Shown one piece after another: positions 39,932 to 42,648 of a stretch of DNA of 42,648 nt (position 1 is its first letter; every line of letters starts with the position of its first letter). Source of the stretch: Thermoleophilia bacterium (GTDB lineage: Bacteria; Actinomycetota; Thermoleophilia; Gaiellales; Gaiellaceae); the NCBI GenBank assembly GCA_025934335.1, contig JAICYG010000002.1, forward strand, positions 1-42,648, in the 5' to 3' direction. Position numbers and translations under genes: made by a program. The notes under the pieces are model-generated. The model was not told where the DNA came from. It worked only from the letters and a program-made list of their open reading frames with translations, and did no database searches.

Positions 39932-41167
39932 TCAGTCGCCGGTCGACGCCGGCTCGCCGCCGATCCGGCGCGGAGCCCCGAGCGCGACGAGTGGCCCGGG
40001 CACCGTGACGGAGCCGTCCCCGTCCTGGAAGTTCTCGAGGATCGCGAGCGCCATCCGGTCGACGACGGCGGTGCCGTTCAGCGTGTGCACCGGCTCGAGC
40101 GCCTTGCCGTCGCGGTAGCGGATGCCGAGGCGGCGCGCCTGGAAGTCGGTCGTGTTCGAGATCGACGCCGTCTCGCGGTAGCGGCCCTGGCTTGGGAACC
40201 AGATCTCGACGTCGTACGTCTTCGCCGAAGCCGCCGACATGTCGCCGGCCGGGAGCACCACGACGCGGTACGGAAGCCCGAGGTCGCGTACGAGCTCCTC
40301 CGTGTTCGCAAGCAAACGCTCGTGCTCGTCCCACGACGCCTCGGGCAAGGTCAGCGCGAACTGCTCGACCTTGTTGAACTGGTGCACGCGGATCATCCCG
40401 CGCGTGTCGCGACCGGCCGCGCCCGCCTCGCGCCGGAAGCACGGCGAGAAGGCGACGTAGCGGAGCGGCAGCTCGTCCCTGTCGATGATCTCGCCGGCGT
40501 GCAGGCCGGCGAGTGGGATCTCGGCGGTTCCCGCGAGGAAGAGATCGTCGCCCGCGAGCTCGTACACGTTCTGCTCGTCGGTCGGGAATGCGCCGGTGCC
40601 GACGAGCGCCTCCGCCCGCACGAGCACCGGCGGGAGCACGGTGACGAAACCCTGCGCGGCGAGCCGGTCGAGCGCGTAGCGGTACAGCGCGAGCGCGAGC
40701 CGGGCGGTGTCGCCGATCCAGTAGCCGAAGCGGGCGCCCGACATGCGCGCGGCCCGGTCCATGTCGAACCGGCCGAGCTCGAGATGCTCCTTCGGGTCGG
40801 CCAGCTCGGGAGGCTCGCCGACACGCCTGAGCTCGCGCGCGTCGTCTTCCGTCGCGCCGTCGGGAACGTCGTCTGCCGGGAGGTTCGGGACGCGAAGCGC
40901 CAACCGGTCGCGGTCTCGCTCGGCCCCGGCCAGCGACGCCTCGACTTGCTGGAGCTCCTCCTTCACACCGCGCAGCTCCTCGAGCTGTTCCGGGCTCGGC
41001 TTCCCCCTGAGCTTCGTGCGGGCGCGCAGCTCGTCGACTCGCGGGACGAGCGCGCGCCAGCGCTCGTCGGCGGCGAGCAACTCGTCGAACGCCTCCGCAG
41101 CGCCCTTGCGGGCGAGCGCGGCGCGGTAGCGGTCCGGGTCGGCGCGCGCTGCCTTCAGGTCGATCAC
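39932..41167 (-). CDS. serS: Seryl-tRNA synthetase
   Basis: 411 residues. N-terminal coiled-coil arm for the long variable arm of tRNA-Ser (EQLEELRGVKEELQQVEASL), then the class II catalytic core: LAGTAEIPLAGLHAGEI, motif 2 FSPCFRREAGAAGRDTRGMI, HQFNKVEQFAL, VEIWFPSQGRYRETASISNT and motif 3 TLNGTAVVDRMALAILENFQ. Charges serine onto tRNA-Ser and also onto tRNA-Sec. GTG 41167 in a GTGA overlap with the HAD gene. Confidence 0.96.
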   Translation of the reverse strand: MIDLKAARADPDRYRAALARKGAAEAFDELLAADERWRALVPRVDELRARTKLRGKPSPEQLEELRGVKEELQQVEASLAGAERDRDRLALRVPNLPADDVPDGATEDDARELRRVGEPPELADPKEHLELGRFDMDRAARMSGARFGYWIGDTARLALALYRYALDRLAAQGFVTVLPPVLVRAEALVGTGAFPTDEQNVYELAGDDLFLAGTAEIPLAGLHAGEIIDRDELPLRYVAFSPCFRREAGAAGRDTRGMIRVHQFNKVEQFALTLPEASWDEHERLLANTEELVRDLGLPYRVVVLPAGDMSAASAKTYDVEIWFPSQGRYRETASISNTTDFQARRLGIRYRDGKALEPVHTLNGTAVVDRMALAILENFQDGDGSVTVPGPLVALGAPRRIGGEPASTGD

Positions 41168-41997
41168 GGCTTCGAGTCTAGAAGCGCCTCGAGCACCTGC
41201 GCCACGCCCTCCTCCTCCGCGGGCGGGCAGACCCATCGTGCGACTGCCTTCACGCGCTCGTGCGCATTCGCGACGGCGACGCCGTAGTCGGGCCACTCCA
41301 CGAGCTCGACGTCGTTCTCGCCGTCCCCGAACGCGACCGTCTGCGCCTTCGTGAAGCCGATGTGCTCGGCGAGGAAGTCCATGCCGGCGCCCTTCGTCAC
41401 GCCTTCCTGCGCGAACTCGAGGAAGTGCGGCAGCGACTTCGAGACGTACGCGCGGCCGGCGAGCCGCTCCTTCATCCGCGGCTCGAGCTCGTCGAGCGCA
41501 GCCGGCTCGCCGACGCAGACGAGCTTCGTCGGCGGCGCGGAGAGCCAGTCGAGCAGAGGGCCGACGACGTGGAACTCGATGCGGTTCAGCCGGGCGTAGG
41601 CGCGCGCGGCCTCGGTGTCGCTCGCCACGTACAGCTCGTCGTCGACGTAGACGTTGGGCGAGTAGCCCTCCTCGCCGACGACCGCGACGATCTCGCGGGC
41701 GAGCTCGAGCGGGATCGGCTCGTGCCGCAGCCAGCGTCCCTCCTCGTCGGTCACGACGGCGCCTTGGTACGCGATCAGCGGCGCCGCGACGCCCGCCGGC
41801 TCGAGCGCCTGCCGCACCGACTTGACCATCCGGCCGGTGACGACGATCACCGGCACGCCCGCGTCGTGCGCACGCCGCATCGCGGCGATCGTGCGCGGAT
41901 GCAGCAGGGTGTCCGTCCAGACGAGCGTTCGGTCGAAGTCGCTCGCGACGACGCGGACGTCGCGGGGGAAGCCGTCGGGAAGCCGGAGCGCGCTCAG
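41164..41997 (-). CDS. Cof-type HAD-IIB phosphatase, probable CTG start
   Basis: About 277 residues. Motif I VVASDFDRTLVWTDTLL (Asp20, Asp22), motif II VIVVTGRM, cap region, motif III lysine in GVTKGAGMDFL and motif IV VAFGDGENDVELV. The first ATG (41880) lies after motif I and would give a dead enzyme. The frame has no ATG, GTG or TTG upstream of motif I; CTG 41997 forms CTGA with the stop of the cytochrome gene, matching the overlaps at other junctions. Sugar- or flavin-phosphate phosphatase; substrate unknown. Confidence 0.86.
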   Translation of the reverse strand: MSALRLPDGFPRDVRVVASDFDRTLVWTDTLLHPRTIAAMRRAHDAGVPVIVVTGRMVKSVRQALEPAGVAAPLIAYQGAVVTDEEGRWLRHEPIPLELAREIVAVVGEEGYSPNVYVDDELYVASDTEAARAYARLNRIEFHVVGPLLDWLSAPPTKLVCVGEPAALDELEPRMKERLAGRAYVSKSLPHFLEFAQEGVTKGAGMDFLAEHIGFTKAQTVAFGDGENDVELVEWPDYGVAVANAHERVKAVARWVCPPAEEEGVAQVLEALLDSKP

Positions 41998-42410
41998 CCG
42001 TTCGCGTTGCCGCCGGTCGCCTTGACGACGTAGGCGGTGACGTCGGCGATCTGCTTGTCGGAGAGCTGCCCCTTGAACGACGGCATGGCTCCGGCGCCCT
42101 TCGTCACGCGCTCGACGGCGAGCGAGAGCGGCGGCTTCGCCTGGTCGAGGTTCGGCCCGACGGTTCCGTGCGCGTTCGCATCGGCGAGCGTGTGGCAGCC
42201 GACGCAGCCGGCGCTCGCGAACACCTGCTTTCCCGCCGTCGCGTCGCCGTTCTTGTACTGCGCGGGGACGGTCGCCTTCTGCTCCTTCGGGAGCGTCCCG
42301 GTCACCTTCGTCGGGAGCGGCGAGACGACCTTCTCCCCCGGCTTCGAGGAGGAGCAGCCCGCTGCCGCCACGAGGACGACGGCGAGGACGAGCGGGAGGA
42401 GTCGGCGCAC
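41994..42410 (-). CDS. Lipoprotein c-type cytochrome
   Basis: 138 residues. Lipobox VAAAGC (Cys19) after LLPLVLAVVLV gives a lipid-anchored extracytoplasmic protein. Class I heme domain: NGDATAGKQVFASAGCVGCH (Cys69, Cys72, His73) and distal Met in GAMPSFKGQL. Highly similar in the heme domain to the cytochrome at 22457-23038. GTG 42410 has TATACA 9 bases upstream. Electron transfer partner unknown. Divergent from htpX. Confidence 0.92.
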   Translation of the reverse strand: MRRLLPLVLAVVLVAAAGCSSSKPGEKVVSPLPTKVTGTLPKEQKATVPAQYKNGDATAGKQVFASAGCVGCHTLADANAHGTVGPNLDQAKPPLSLAVERVTKGAGAMPSFKGQLSDKQIADVTAYVVKATGGNANG

Positions 42411-42496
42411 GAGCGCGAGTGTATACAGCCCTCGAGCTGTTGACGGCGGGTTAAGTGCCCGGCTACACGTGCGGCGGCATCCGTACAATTCCTCGC

Positions 42497-42648
42497 ATGA
42501 AGCGCAGGTCATACGGCCGCGACGCCGGCCTGACGATGCGGATGATCCTCACGAGCGGGCTCCTCGGCCTGCTCTACGTGATCTTCGCGATCGTCCTCTT
42601 CAACGTCCTGAACGTCGGCCTCGTCCCGATGCTCGTGATCGTGATCGC
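42497..42648 (+). CDS. htpX: HtpX-like membrane protease, 3'-truncated by window edge
   Basis: Only the first 50 residues are present: MKRRSYGRDAGLTMRMILTS then GLLGLLYVIFAIVLFNVLNV and the start of a second membrane segment. The YGRDxGLT.RM.LT opening is characteristic of actinobacterial HtpX zinc metalloproteases, which degrade misfolded membrane proteins. The HEXXH site lies beyond the window. ATG 42497 is exactly 7 bases after TACAAT (42484-42489), a leaderless arrangement. Confidence 0.75.
   Translation, partial: MKRRSYGRDAGLTMRMILTSGLLGLLYVIFAIVLFNVLNVGLVPMLVIVI

Noticed and set aside
42439-42470. TTGACG-N18-TACACG as the htpX promoter
   Set aside because: It would leave a short leader without a ribosome site, whereas TACAAT at 42484-42489 fits the leaderless pattern better. 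It could still be a secondary promoter.

Overview
The window is a 42.6 kb chromosomal segment of high-GC DNA. It most likely comes from an uncultured or little-studied actinomycete of the Thermoleophilia type (Gaiellales or Solirubrobacterales-like). This rests on the very high GC, the frequent GTG starts, the dense 4-base gene overlaps, the tRNA genes without an encoded CCA, and the gene repertoire. The taxonomic call is an inference. There is no phage, insertion sequence or CRISPR array. No gene-free stretch exceeds about 170 bases, so every interval over 300 bases contains a gene.

Layout. (1) 2-1219: 3' part of a malic enzyme. (2) 1223-13018, minus strand: a long co-directional cluster. 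It runs BMP-type lipoprotein, EamA exporter, FAD amine oxidase, then Lrp-type regulator, polyamine-type ABC transporter (ATPase, binding protein, two permeases), class III aminotransferase, saccharopine-dehydrogenase-like protein and a second class III aminotransferase. From the Lrp gene onward almost every junction is an ATGA or GTGA overlap, so this looks like one amine uptake and catabolism operon. (3) 13057-18168: an NrtR-like regulator facing a minus-strand operon that begins with a probable selenoprotein of the SelW/Rdx family (in-frame TGA as Sec) and continues through a GNAT, DUF1800, DUF1501, a cupredoxin and an alpha/beta hydrolase. (4) 18201-23038, plus: epimerase, ArsR-like regulator with a clear operator, MFS, SDR, aquaporin, membrane cytochrome c. 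(5) 23199-24390, minus: three serine tRNA genes (GCT, GGA, CGA), a cupin, a lone GroES and a 31-bp perfect palindrome. (6) 24411-29002: LigD polymerase domain and ligase as separate genes flanking a secreted glycosidase-like protein and two small XRE regulators, one with two palindromic operators set on its promoter. (7) 29043-35697: ferritin-like DUF892 fusion, thioredoxin-like protein, FabF-like ketosynthase, metallo-hydrolase, HAD phosphatase, flavin reductase, secreted protein, Ca/H antiporter-like protein, YbaK. (8) 35694-39715: XdhC, histidine kinase, single-domain response regulator, AOC-barrel-like protein and a small protein. (9) 39719-42648: tRNA-Ser(TGA) with a strong terminator, serS, a Cof-type HAD, lipoprotein cytochrome c, and the 5' end of htpX.

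Two window-wide regularities stand out. First, most operon-leading genes carry a TAnnnT -10 box ending only 6-9 bases before the start codon, which implies leaderless mRNAs. Second, genes inside operons are joined by 4-base overlaps. At two junctions the overlap reads CTGA, and CTG is the only in-frame start that keeps the protein domain whole. The best single observation is the UGA-containing SelW-like gene with a SECIS-like hairpin, which would otherwise be lost in annotation.
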